Shown here: piece by piece, positions 23,772 through 29,508 of the stretch | Position numbering within the stretch: the stretch's first letter is position 1 | Layout: each line of letters starts with the position of its first letter | DNA from: a virus | DNA length: 29,811 bases | Virus record (IMG/VR): IMGVR_UViG_3300031569_000028 | Span: 1 to 29,811 of that record | Direction: 5' to 3' (one strand) | Translations under genes and position numbers: made by a program | The notes under the pieces: generated by a model | Told to the model about the DNA's origin: nothing | Seen by the model: the letters and a program-made list of their open reading frames with translations, nothing else | Database searches by the model: none

Positions 23772-24173
23772 TTAGCCTCCTATTCGTTCGTAATGGTGCT
23801 TAATTAATACTTTAAATTCTTTGTACATATCCTCGTAATCTTTTTTATAGAATTTTATAGAATTTTTACGACTGTCTAGCATATCTTGCACGTATTCATT
23901 CCCGTACATATTTTGCATCCATAAAGTATATTCTTGCGCTGCTGCTCCGTGTTTCATACCGAACACGTTACAGCCATAGCATTGCGGGTGAACATTCTCG
24001 ATTTCTAACGCCCAGTAAGAACTAATACCTTTAGCTATAAAATGACCGCCTTGCATTCCGTCTCTGTAATGCTTAATGATTCCGCAGGATACACACTGTA
24101 CATAACCCTCATCATCAGCGGCAGATAGCCTAGATAACAACTGTATAGCTTCAAGACATTTTTTTCTGTTCAT
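23772..24173 (-). CDS. ninG: NinG-like recombination protein
   Basis: The 133-residue protein matches the core of lambda NinG (Rap), a structure-specific DNA-binding nuclease acting in recombination. It has C27-x2-C30 (YVQCVSCG), GMQGGHFIAKG with H44, and VHPQCYGCN (C65-x2-C68), followed by MKHGAAAQEYTLWM; these make up an HNH-like metal site. It is shorter than NinG (about 200 residues), lacking the N-terminal extension with extra Cys residues. An in-frame TGA lies five codons before the chosen ATG, so no longer form is encoded. AAAGG is the ribosome site. NinB-like and SSB genes lie nearby in the same operon. Confidence 0.85.
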   Translation of the reverse strand: MNRKKCLEAIQLLSRLSAADDEGYVQCVSCGIIKHYRDGMQGGHFIAKGISSYWALEIENVHPQCYGCNVFGMKHGAAAQEYTLWMQNMYGNEYVQDMLDSRKNSIKFYKKDYEDMYKEFKVLIKHHYERIGG

Positions 24174-24294
24174 CGCAAAGCCTTTTCAATTCTTTTATTT
24201 CTGCTCTCATTTCTTCAAAGCAAGATGTTAGCTCACGAACTAATTCCAACATTTCTTCCGCATCTTCTTCATTAAATTCAATATTTATTTTCAT
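24151..24294 (-). CDS. Small acidic coiled-coil protein
   Basis: The 47-residue protein MKINIEFNEEDAEEMLELVR... is a short strand followed by one long charged helix (ELTSCFEEMRAEIKELKRLC). I chose the ATG at 24294 because the residues before it (from 24342) read as hydrophobic out-of-character sequence overlapping the upstream gene. It overlaps NinG by 23 bases and the NinB-like gene by 17. Function unknown; the form suggests a small dimerising accessory factor. Confidence 0.5.
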   Translation of the reverse strand: MKINIEFNEEDAEEMLELVRELTSCFEEMRAEIKELKRLCDEQKKMS

Positions 24295-24706
24295 AATTAT
24301 CTCTGGATGGAAAAGGTACGCTGAAGCCATACTTATCAGCAAAGTGTCTATTTAGAACATCATAGACTTTGGAATACTCATTAGTGTTGGCTTTCGTGGT
24401 TGATTTCTTTTGAATCATTGCTTTCTGCAATGGCTTCCACAAATGTTCCCGAACCAACTCTCCAGTCCAAGGTATGTCATATTCTGCCTTGAGAACCTTT
24501 TTCATATCTAGTCCTCGATCACAAAATGCTTCAGCCAACTGTTTACAGTAGACCTGTAAGGCATTGTTCTGAGCATTGGTGCGCTTCTTACCTATACTCC
24601 ACTCAACTGTTACAGATTGATTGATTTTCCATTCTTCAATTATTACCTGAACAAATTCTTCAAGGTTTTCTTTAGAATTTATATCAAACCTTTTTACTGA
24701 GGTCAT
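24278..24706 (-). CDS. NinB-like (Orf-family) recombination mediator
   Basis: A 142-residue protein with the pattern GKKRTNAQNNALQVYCKQLA (39-58), GLDMKKVLKAEYDIPWTGEL (65-84), VREHLWKPLQKAM and VLNRHFADKYGFSVPFPS. The 'R-T-x-x-Q-N' start and the helical core agree with phage NinB/Orf-like proteins, which help load the recombinase on SSB-coated DNA. The block with IPWT...KEHLWRPIQKA is one I recall from a phage family next to NinG rather than from lambda NinB itself, so the exact family is less certain than its link to recombination. Confidence 0.6.
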   Translation of the reverse strand: MTSVKRFDINSKENLEEFVQVIIEEWKINQSVTVEWSIGKKRTNAQNNALQVYCKQLAEAFCDRGLDMKKVLKAEYDIPWTGELVREHLWKPLQKAMIQKKSTTKANTNEYSKVYDVLNRHFADKYGFSVPFPSRDNYENKY

Positions 24707-24881
24707 GTTTTTCTCTTTCTCGCCTTTTCAATTCTTTCCCACTCCAATCAAATTGTTTAGTGTTAGAGAATTCTTGTGAGTTAAGTTTCTGAATTTTACC
24801 GCCCCTGCTTAAATACAGACGAATCTGTTGTGCGATTATTTCTCGTTCAGCATCTTTCTCTTTAGATAGAGAATCAGACAT
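24684..24881 (-). CDS. Small basic protein, possible regulator
   Basis: A 65-residue basic protein starting on the stop of the HTH gene (TAATG) and overlapping the NinB-like gene by 23 bases. It contains IIAQQIRLYLSRGGKIQKLN; the 'I-x-x-[FY]-[IL]-x-R-G-G-K-I' pattern occurs in short phage regulators and sometimes at the end of HTH domains. The rest is Lys/Arg/Glu-rich. Nucleic-acid binding is plausible but unproven. Confidence 0.55.
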   Translation of the reverse strand: MSDSLSKEKDAEREIIAQQIRLYLSRGGKIQKLNSQEFSNTKQFDWSGKELKRREREKHDLSKKV

Positions 24882-25249
24882 TAACGCCTCTGCGCCAATT
24901 CTTTTGCCATATTTGCATAATGTTTTAAATCCACATCGCTAAGTTTGATGCCTCGCCTGATTTTATCTTTGGCGATAACCATGAATTCCGAATCAGGTAC
25001 TTCAATTTCTCGTGGAGATGTAGTTACTGTGACCTCTACACCTTCGTGACCTAGACTTATAAATTGATCTACTGACATTCCAAATATTTCAGCTAATTGC
25101 TGAACCTTATGGATTGAAGCAGATACATTCCTGCGCGTGTAGTACACTGCCTGCCTAGACTCACCAAGCCTTTCAGCTAGAGTAGCTGTAGATATTCTGG
25201 TTAAGTGCTGTGCTTCTTTCATGCTTGCGCCAATATTTGCTGTTTTCAT
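24881..25249 (-). CDS. XRE/Cro-type helix-turn-helix regulator
   Basis: The 122-residue protein has an HTH_XRE-type domain in residues about 20-64: STATLAERLGESRQAVYYTR then ASIHKVQQLAEIFGMSVDQF. The C-terminal half is a strand (GVEVTVTTSPREIEV) and a charged helix, but no LexA-type peptidase residues, so it is more like a Cro- or Arc-sized regulator than CI. AAGGA lies eight bases before its ATG. It sits in the middle of the recombination operon, with a hairpin just upstream. Target unknown; the 14-bp palindrome at 28232 and the phased repeats are candidate operators. Confidence 0.75.
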   Translation of the reverse strand: MKTANIGASMKEAQHLTRISTATLAERLGESRQAVYYTRRNVSASIHKVQQLAEIFGMSVDQFISLGHEGVEVTVTTSPREIEVPDSEFMVIAKDKIRRGIKLSDVDLKHYANMAKELAQRR

Positions 25250-25305
25250 CTTAAATTCCTTGTGGTATGTTTTGTTTGGGATTGATTTCTCTTTGAGTAA
25301 AGACT

Positions 25306-25344
25306 ACCCGACTAGGTTTACCCCTTTCCTAGTCGGGTTTTTTT
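25306..25344 (+). terminator. Strong intrinsic terminator, plus-strand orientation
   Basis: ACCCGACTAGG (25306-25316) and CCTAGTCGGGT (25328-25338) are perfect 11-bp reverse complements with an 11-base loop, followed on the plus strand by seven T (25338-25344). Read on the minus strand the hairpin is followed only by TAGTCTTTAC, so termination there would be weaker. All neighbouring genes are on the minus strand. Confidence 0.8.
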
Positions 25345-25345
25345 A

Positions 25346-25750
25346 TTAGAAAGGAATGTCATCGTTAAAATCATCACCAAATTGGCTATTTGATTGCGCT
25401 TTTTGCCTTGGCTCTGAATCTTTAGGCTTAGAGTCTAGGAACTGCATAGAGTTAGCGATTATCTCTGTGCTGTAACGCTTCTCACCATTCTTTTCATAAG
25501 TGCTAGTGGTTATCTTGCCTTCGATATAAATTTTAGAGCCTTTTTTAACGTACTGATTTGCCAGTTCCGCAAGTTTGTTAAACATAGCTACACGATGCCA
25601 TTCTGTTTTCTCTTGCTTCGCACCCTGCTTGTCTGTCCACTTCTCATTGGTAGCCAAAGTTAAGCTAACAACGGCAGTACCTGTAGCTGTAGTTCTATAT
25701 TCTGGGTCAACGCCCACATTACCTATAAGCATTACTTTATTGAGTGACAT
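25346..25750 (-). CDS. ssb: Single-stranded DNA-binding protein
   Basis: A 134-residue SSB with a complete OB fold: MSLNKVMLIGNVGVDPEYRT, VVSLTLATNEKW, EWHRVAMFNKLAELANQYVK, GSKIYIEGKITTSTYEKNG. The disordered linker is Gln/Ser-rich and the end is the classical acidic tip DDIPF, which binds partner enzymes. It protects ssDNA during replication and recombination. It overlaps the exonuclease gene by 14 bases in the same operon. The terminator-like hairpin lies directly beyond its stop. Confidence 0.95.
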   Translation of the reverse strand: MSLNKVMLIGNVGVDPEYRTTATGTAVVSLTLATNEKWTDKQGAKQEKTEWHRVAMFNKLAELANQYVKKGSKIYIEGKITTSTYEKNGEKRYSTEIIANSMQFLDSKPKDSEPRQKAQSNSQFGDDFNDDIPF

Positions 25751-26426
25751 CTTTTTCTCCTTTTTTAAATTTAGCGATACATTCGCTGATATGGTCTGTT
25801 GCTCTTTCTAAATGGTCTTTGAGTAAACCAATAAATTTTTCATCCCTTTCTACAGTAACCATTAGCTGCTCACCAAAATCAGGGTGATAGCTATAGAAAT
25901 GCCAAACATCTCTTTCAGTTACTAATAAACTGCCTTGGACTTGTTGGATATACTTTGTCGGTAGTACACCGCCTCTAAGATAAGCCAAATGGTTATGACC
26001 CAGAGGACACTTGATCTCTAGCCCTGCATCAGTACCAATCAGCCCGTCTGGACTGCAACCAGCTCCGATATTATTATTAATATAGAAACCAATTTGATAC
26101 ACCTCGCAATCGTGAATGAATTCAAAATTGCTTCTTGCTTGAGGTTCTAAATCAATACCTCTCTGCATAGCGTCAGAAGTAAAGCCATTAGATGATCTCT
26201 GGCCTGTAATGACTTCAGCGGCAAGCTCATTAATATAAGCATCTGCTTGAGCAGACCATTTGCCAGTAGTTGTACAGATTCGACTAAAGTTACTGGCACT
26301 AGGTATACCCATTCTTGCTTTGAACCACTCATCTGAGCCTTGCTCACAATCAACAATATCCATAATTTTATCGCTCAAAGTATCCACATTAACTCCCAAG
26401 AATTTATTTCTGCCGTCAATAATCAC
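25737..26426 (-). CDS. YqaJ-like / lambda-exonuclease-type nuclease
   Basis: A 229-residue 5'-3' exonuclease of the PD-(D/E)XK YqaJ viral recombinase family. Motifs: GSDEWFKARMGIPSASNFSR (30-49), E94 in RGIDLEPQAR, D127 in GCSPDGLIG, E137 and K139 in LEIKCP, and YIQQVQGSLLVTERDVWHF. It would resect double-stranded ends to feed the neighbouring annealing protein. The start is GTG at 26426, overlapping the Erf stop, with AGGTGAG upstream; an alternative ATG at 26363 has a poorer ribosome site. Confidence 0.9.
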   Translation of the reverse strand: MIIDGRNKFLGVNVDTLSDKIMDIVDCEQGSDEWFKARMGIPSASNFSRICTTTGKWSAQADAYINELAAEVITGQRSSNGFTSDAMQRGIDLEPQARSNFEFIHDCEVYQIGFYINNNIGAGCSPDGLIGTDAGLEIKCPLGHNHLAYLRGGVLPTKYIQQVQGSLLVTERDVWHFYSYHPDFGEQLMVTVERDEKFIGLLKDHLERATDHISECIAKFKKGEKDVTQ

Positions 26427-27034
26427 GTATTCTCACCTGCTGTACGTTCCATATTTTGCAGCTTGCCATAAATAGATAAATATTGAGATTTAGGTACATC
26501 GGATAAAGAGGTCACTCCTGTGGCCGCTAGGACGCGCATCTCAAGGTCTGCGTTGCCAGCTAGTATATCTACTAGGGTTTTCAGTTGCGTCTTTGAGATA
26601 GGCTGTACGGGCTTCTGAGAGGGGTTATCTAACTTGTTCGTGTCTATTAACCCCATTGCCTGATTACCATCATCATCGGTTGTCGGGATTCCCAGAATAG
26701 AGCCGTAACAATAGCGTTTTGTATAAGTAATCGCAGAGCCGTAGGCATGGGTATCGTGCTTTGAAGGCGGCACACCAAAATCATGTTCCATCCACTGACC
26801 GCTAGAATGCATTAAGCGATTAATAATGCCGACATGACCAGCGTCATTAAAAGGAAATTGAACAATGGATAATCCATGCTCACCTAAATGCGGCTTTGCC
26901 ATTTCAATAAATTCAATGAATTCTGCATAGCTGCTGTTGTGAACACCTTTTGCTTTCTTTAATACTGGAGTGAATTGACTCTGTGCTTTAGACAGAGCTG
27001 CTGCCAACTCATTTATTTCATTACTTGTTTTCAT
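26423..27034 (-). CDS. erf: Erf-family single-strand annealing protein
   Basis: A 203-residue annealing recombinase. The diagnostic block is AYGSAITYTKRYCYGSILGI (97-116) followed by DDDGN (120-124); the N-terminal part (IEMAKPHLGEHGLSIVQFPF) has the typical helix and strand. The C-terminal third (SKTQLKTLVDILAGNADLEM) is a helical domain as found in some ERF and RecT-like proteins. Together with the exonuclease and SSB it makes a complete recombination set. AGGGA precedes its ATG, and a sigma-70-like promoter lies 31-59 bases upstream. Confidence 0.9.
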   Translation of the reverse strand: MKTSNEINELAAALSKAQSQFTPVLKKAKGVHNSSYAEFIEFIEMAKPHLGEHGLSIVQFPFNDAGHVGIINRLMHSSGQWMEHDFGVPPSKHDTHAYGSAITYTKRYCYGSILGIPTTDDDGNQAMGLIDTNKLDNPSQKPVQPISKTQLKTLVDILAGNADLEMRVLAATGVTSLSDVPKSQYLSIYGKLQNMERTAGENT

Positions 27035-27064
27035 TTGATTTCCCTTTTTTTAAATATCCAATAA

Positions 27065-27093
27065 ATTATATTATAAGTTTTTAAAAATGTAAA
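27065..27093 (-). promoter_or_regulatory. Sigma-70-like promoter for the erf operon
   Basis: On the minus strand TTTACA (27088-27093) and TATAAT (27065-27070) are separated by 17 bases; a second overlapping TATAAT lies at 27070-27075. The -10 box is 31 bases upstream of the erf ATG. All bases between the array of repeats at 27106-27235 and the gene are AT-rich. Confidence 0.7.
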
Positions 27094-27105
27094 TATATTT
27101 AACTA

Positions 27106-27235
27106 ATAGAGGGCTAATAAGGAAAGATAGAGGGAAATTGCAATAGAAGAACTCAAGAGAACTCAAGAGAACTCGAAAGAACTTTCTAAGAACCTTCTAC
27201 CAAAAACTAAGTTCTAACCCTTAAAAACTAAGTTC
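27106..27235. repeat. Helically phased repeat array upstream of the erf promoter
   Basis: ATAGAGGG occurs at 27106 and 27127 (21 bp apart); GAACT begins 10-bp units at 27149, 27159, 27169 and 27179 (the first two are exact, GAACTCAAGA); AAAAACTAAGTTC occurs at 27202 and 27223 (21 bp apart) and carries the inverse, AGTTC. All sit immediately upstream of the -35 box. Spacings of one or two helical turns suggest bound protein on one DNA face. Confidence 0.75.
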
Positions 27236-27241
27236 CAAAAC

Positions 27242-27652
27242 TTATAAGCCTAGATTCTTCTTCATCTCAGCTATTCGCCTCCTCGCCTCATCTTTGCTTA
27301 ATACATTATCTTGCTTCTCAAGAGCGAATATCTTGTGAGACTTGTGGCTTTTAGTTAATCGGCATAACTGTCTGAAGTTAGGTAAATCCATAAATGCGGT
27401 ATGATCTTGTGCTGCTTTTATCCCATTCATGTATTCTTCTTCGCTAAAGTCTTTTGTCAGACTTCTATGCCAGACAGTCATTTCAGTTGACCCTACCTCG
27501 TGATGGGTCTTTCCCATTGCTTGTAATATCCTCCATCCCTTCGCCATCGTCTCCGATGAGATATTGCCTGAGTGCGCTGTCTGACTTTTCTGACTTTGTG
27601 AGTTGCTGTTGTTGATAAGTGTTGAGACTGATTTCATCGTCGAATCGTTCAT
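27242..27652 (-). CDS. Possible replicative helicase loader-like protein
   Basis: The 136-residue frame encodes ETMAKGWRILQAMGKTHHEV (35-54), VWHRSLTKDFSEEEYMNGIK and FMDLPNFRQLCRLTK, then a basic C-terminal helix. The 'W-x3-L ... E-x3-G-I ... LPNFRQLC' spacing recalls lambda P-like and DnaT-like loader proteins, but similarity is not strong enough for a firm name. The ATG at 27652 has GAGAGG 11 bases upstream and implies a 170-base out-of-frame overlap with the preceding gene; the in-frame ATG codons at residues 36 and 45 are possible shorter starts. Adjacent to the replication-type gene. Confidence 0.55.
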   Translation of the reverse strand: MNDSTMKSVSTLINNSNSQSQKSQTAHSGNISSETMAKGWRILQAMGKTHHEVGSTEMTVWHRSLTKDFSEEEYMNGIKAAQDHTAFMDLPNFRQLCRLTKSHKSHKIFALEKQDNVLSKDEARRRIAEMKKNLGL

Positions 27653-27890
27653 TGTTTAGATACCTCTCTACGTGTTGGAAGTTGGCTGAAAATTCACCAC
27701 GAATTCGTTGTAATTCTTTAGCCATACGTTGTTGCGTATAGTTTTCAATAATGAATTCAACATCATCGGAATCAATCTCCATTTTTATAAATACTTCTAA
27801 TGCCTTTATCTTGCTACCCTTTTCACCGTAATCAGTATCAAAAGATTTCCATAATCTTTCAAAAGATTCGGGATATTTTCTTCGTTTCAT
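27483..27890 (-). CDS. Putative phage replication protein
   Basis: A 135-residue protein, first gene of the minus-strand operon, with AGGGG before the ATG. The layout YPESFERLWKSF...GSKIKALEVF, IIENYTQQRMAKELQR and GEFSANFQHVERYLNNERFDD matches the helical 'F-x3-W ... K-x2-A-x3-F ... F-K-H-x2-R-W-L-N-x2-R-W' block seen in C-terminal regions of phage replication initiators and primosomal proteins. No N-terminal HTH domain is present, so it may be an accessory or a split initiator. The last 50 residues are polar and lie over the next gene in another frame. Confidence 0.6.
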   Translation of the reverse strand: MKRRKYPESFERLWKSFDTDYGEKGSKIKALEVFIKMEIDSDDVEFIIENYTQQRMAKELQRIRGEFSANFQHVERYLNNERFDDEISLNTYQQQQLTKSEKSDSALRQYLIGDDGEGMEDITSNGKDPSRGRVN

Positions 27891-27963
27891 ATAAACCCCT
27901 TAAATTTTAGACACAGTTACCTTAAAGGCGCTTCACGCCCTTTCGGAATTTTCTATCGCGCTA

Positions 27964-28093
27964 ACTCAGTCCAGTGTATCGAATATGGTATCTATTCAAC
28001 TGCATTAAGCATTAGCAGTTAAGGCTCTTTCGCTCACAGGTATCGCCGTCTCGTGGGTTTAAATATTCCCACGCCTAAGCCCACTGGCTGAGT
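27964..28093 (-). ncRNA. Candidate structured RNA element
   Basis: ACTCAGTCCAGTG (27964-27976) pairs with CACTGGCTGAGT (28082-28093) over 12 bp with a single bulged T. Enclosed are GAATA/TATTC (27981-27985, 27993-27997), AACTGC/GCAGTT (27998-28003, 28015-28020) directly adjacent, and CGTGGG/CCCACG (28052-28057, 28068-28073). The stem could form on either strand; the minus strand is favoured because it would be the leader of the replication operon starting at 27890. No known riboswitch consensus was recognised. Confidence 0.4.
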
Positions 28094-28231
28094 GTCGATA
28101 GGTGGATTGCTGAAGATATAGGGGAGGTGATAGGATTACCCTGTCGGGTGTCCAAAATACTGCCTCTCTCAAATATCGGACTTTAGGCGCGCCAACGCCA
28201 CCGACTCACTTATTAAATACTGACCCATCTC

Positions 28232-28245
28232 AAATGTATACATTT
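28232..28245. promoter_or_regulatory. 14-bp perfect palindrome, candidate operator
   Basis: AAATGTATACATTT is its own reverse complement and lies next to the second copy of the imperfect direct repeat. A dimeric helix-turn-helix regulator, such as the one encoded at 24881-25249, would be a suitable binder. Confidence 0.5.
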
Positions 28246-28397
28246 TTGATCGTTTTCTACCTACGCGATTTTAACTTCTTATTAGACATAGACTAAGACT
28301 AGCCTTTAAAACGCTATGGTGACGTTCTAAGACGTTCCTAGCGTATCTATACAGCATCTCTAGCACCTCTCTCTATATCTCTATATATACCTATATA

Positions 28398-28429
28398 TAG
28401 CTCTAAATAGCTCTAATTTAGCTCTAATT
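28398..28429. repeat. AT-rich TAGCTCTAA iteron-like repeats
   Basis: TAGCTCTAAA (28398-28407), TAGCTCTAATT (28408-28418) and TAGCTCTAATT (28419-28429) are tandem units of 10-11 bp, preceded by related CTCTATAT stretches from 28371. They lie at the start of the most AT-rich part of the gap, the usual setting of an unwinding element. Confidence 0.7.
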
Positions 28430-28514
28430 TACATTTATTCTTAATTAAAATATTTAATAGAATCAATACGTTATGCAATTATTAAAAATAAGTGCTATAT
28501 ATGTATAAATAATC

Positions 28515-28543
28515 TTTACTCTATATAAGAAAGCTAATAAGAT
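28515..28543 (+). promoter_or_regulatory. Weak candidate promoter for the small plus-strand genes
   Basis: TTTACT (28515-28520) and TAAGAT (28538-28543) are separated by 17 bases, each matching the sigma-70 consensus at four positions of six, 37 bases before the ATG at 28580. The surrounding AT-richness makes chance matches likely. Confidence 0.3.
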
Positions 28544-28579
28544 GGCATCTCTTACTTATATAAATAAAAGGGTTGATAT

Positions 28580-29092
28580 ATGAAAAACGTAAATGATATG
28601 AATCTTAAAACGATAGATGGTCTTACTCATGCGAGTATTCATCTTCTCGATCAAATTGATGAGCAAGACGAAATCATAATTGCTCTTTTAGATCAGCACA
28701 GCAAAGAAGACTTACTTTTAGCAGCAGAAGAAATGACTCGAATAATTGAAAATATGCTAGATGGTAAAACCACTGAAGATTATATAGAACAGCATGGTGA
28801 ACCTAAATTTACAGAAATAGACGGGTCAGCCTATCAAAACGCTGTTAATGCTCAGAGAGCATTTATAAATACTTATGATCATTGTGATCTGATGGTTATA
28901 GATCAAGATGCTAATTATGTTCTTGTTGAGAAAGGCGAGAAATTAGTCAGCCCCGCAGGATTCCATCCAAGTCAGCGCGTTTTCATCAAGACCCGCACAG
29001 CTCTATCCGTAAACAAACTCCCGCAGCACAGCAATCTAATCGCTTATAAATTAGAACCAGCTGATCCATTTCTACAAATACTCTCACGCTAA
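28580..29092 (+). CDS. Hypothetical protein (170 aa), first gene of the early plus-strand set
   Basis: A 170-residue acidic soluble protein. The N-terminal 70 residues are helical (IHLLDQIDEQDEIIIALLDQ, then EEMTRIIENML); the C-terminal half is more mixed, with LMVIDQDANYVLVEKGEKLV and a polar end. AGGG lies eight bases before the ATG at 28580. It lies first after the divergent control region and reads in the opposite direction to the replication operon. No family is recognised; early host-takeover or regulatory roles are possible by position only. A GCCCC-TTCG-GGGGC hairpin follows. Confidence 0.65.
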   Translation: MKNVNDMNLKTIDGLTHASIHLLDQIDEQDEIIIALLDQHSKEDLLLAAEEMTRIIENMLDGKTTEDYIEQHGEPKFTEIDGSAYQNAVNAQRAFINTYDHCDLMVIDQDANYVLVEKGEKLVSPAGFHPSQRVFIKTRTALSVNKLPQHSNLIAYKLEPADPFLQILSR

Positions 29093-29100
29093 ATCAATTA

Positions 29101-29114
29101 GCCCCTTCGGGGGC
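29101..29114 (+). terminator. UUCG-loop hairpin, weak terminator or processing site
   Basis: GCCCC-TTCG-GGGGC forms a stable 5-bp stem with a TTCG tetraloop just after the stop of the preceding gene. It is followed by ATTACTT rather than a clear T-run, so partial termination or transcript protection is more likely than full termination. Confidence 0.5.
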
Positions 29115-29136
29115 ATTACTTAAAAGGGAAAACAAA

Positions 29137-29319
29137 ATGTATATAGCAAAACACGATATAGAAATTATCAATCTCGAAGACCTAGCAGTCATTGTTTCTG
29201 GATTAGTCAAAGAAGGTGTTACATTTGAAGTTGAGACTAAAGATATTTCTGATCTTGAGAAGCATTCAGAGATTAAAAGCGCAGTCAAATATGTTGTTAC
29301 ATTAACAGGGGGTTATTAG
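29137..29319 (+). CDS. Small acidic hypothetical protein (60 aa)
   Basis: A 60-residue protein (YIAKHDIEIINLEDLAVIVS...) with AGGG about 10 bases upstream. It reads as a strand-helix-strand fold with the segments VSGLVKEGVTFEVETKD and SAVKYVVTLTGGY. The stop directly abuts the next ATG. Function unknown; the size and arrangement are typical of early phage genes encoding host inhibitors, without direct proof. Confidence 0.55.
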   Translation: MYIAKHDIEIINLEDLAVIVSGLVKEGVTFEVETKDISDLEKHSEIKSAVKYVVTLTGGY

Positions 29320-29508
29320 ATGAAGATAATATCAAAAAAAGAATTAGAAAAATTGCGAGATGGTCTTTGTGATTATGAAAAAGACTACCACCAAATTCCA
29401 ATACAGGTATTAGACGAATCTGAATGGTCTGATTTCAAAGCAAAAAGAATAGCATTTGAAGATAAATTATTCGAAAGACTTTATGACGAAGAAGGGGCAG
29501 CAGAATGA
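29320..29508 (+). CDS. Small charged hypothetical protein (62 aa)
   Basis: A 62-residue mostly helical protein (MKIISKKELEKLRDGLCDYE, later SEWSDFKAKRIAFEDKLFER) starting immediately after the previous stop and overlapping the next gene by four bases (ATGA). It has no signal or membrane segment. I do not recognise it. Confidence 0.55.
   Translation: MKIISKKELEKLRDGLCDYEKDYHQIPIQVLDESEWSDFKAKRIAFEDKLFERLYDEEGAAE

Larger units (their letters stand above)
27891..28579. promoter_or_regulatory. 689-base divergent control region, candidate origin
   Basis: The only divergent intergenic gap in the window, between the replication operon (minus) and small plus-strand genes. No convincing gene was found. 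From left to right: bulged hairpin at 27924-27943; long-range stem 27964-27976 with 28082-28093 enclosing three hairpins; GGA/ACCC hairpin at 28133-28153; imperfect 20-bp direct repeats at 28155 and 28215; GGCGCGCC palindrome at 28186-28193; AAATGTATACATTT palindrome at 28232-28245; AGAC hexamers at 28284-28301; GACGTTCTAA decamers at 28321-28340; then 28371-28579 is strongly AT-rich with TAGCTCTAA repeats. No convincing DnaA box. Confidence 0.6.

Noticed and set aside
24295-24342. Longer 63-residue form of the small coiled-coil protein
   Set aside because: The extra residues lie over the upstream gene and do not resemble the rest of the protein; the ATG at 24294 is the better start.
24881-25249. 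CI-type lysogeny repressor
   Set aside because: The protein is short and has no peptidase domain, and no integrase is present in the window, so lysogeny cannot be claimed from it.
27149-27188. CRISPR array or integration site from the GAACT repeats
   Set aside because: The units are 10 bp without spacers and no integrase or cas gene is present.
27891-28160. tRNA, tmRNA or known riboswitch in the divergent gap
   Set aside because: No cloverleaf with a TTCGA-type T arm and acceptor pairing was found, and no known riboswitch consensus could be matched; only the unnamed stem system remains.
28471-28479. TTATGCAAT as a DnaA box
   Set aside because: It matches TTATCCACA at only six of nine positions, in AT-rich DNA.
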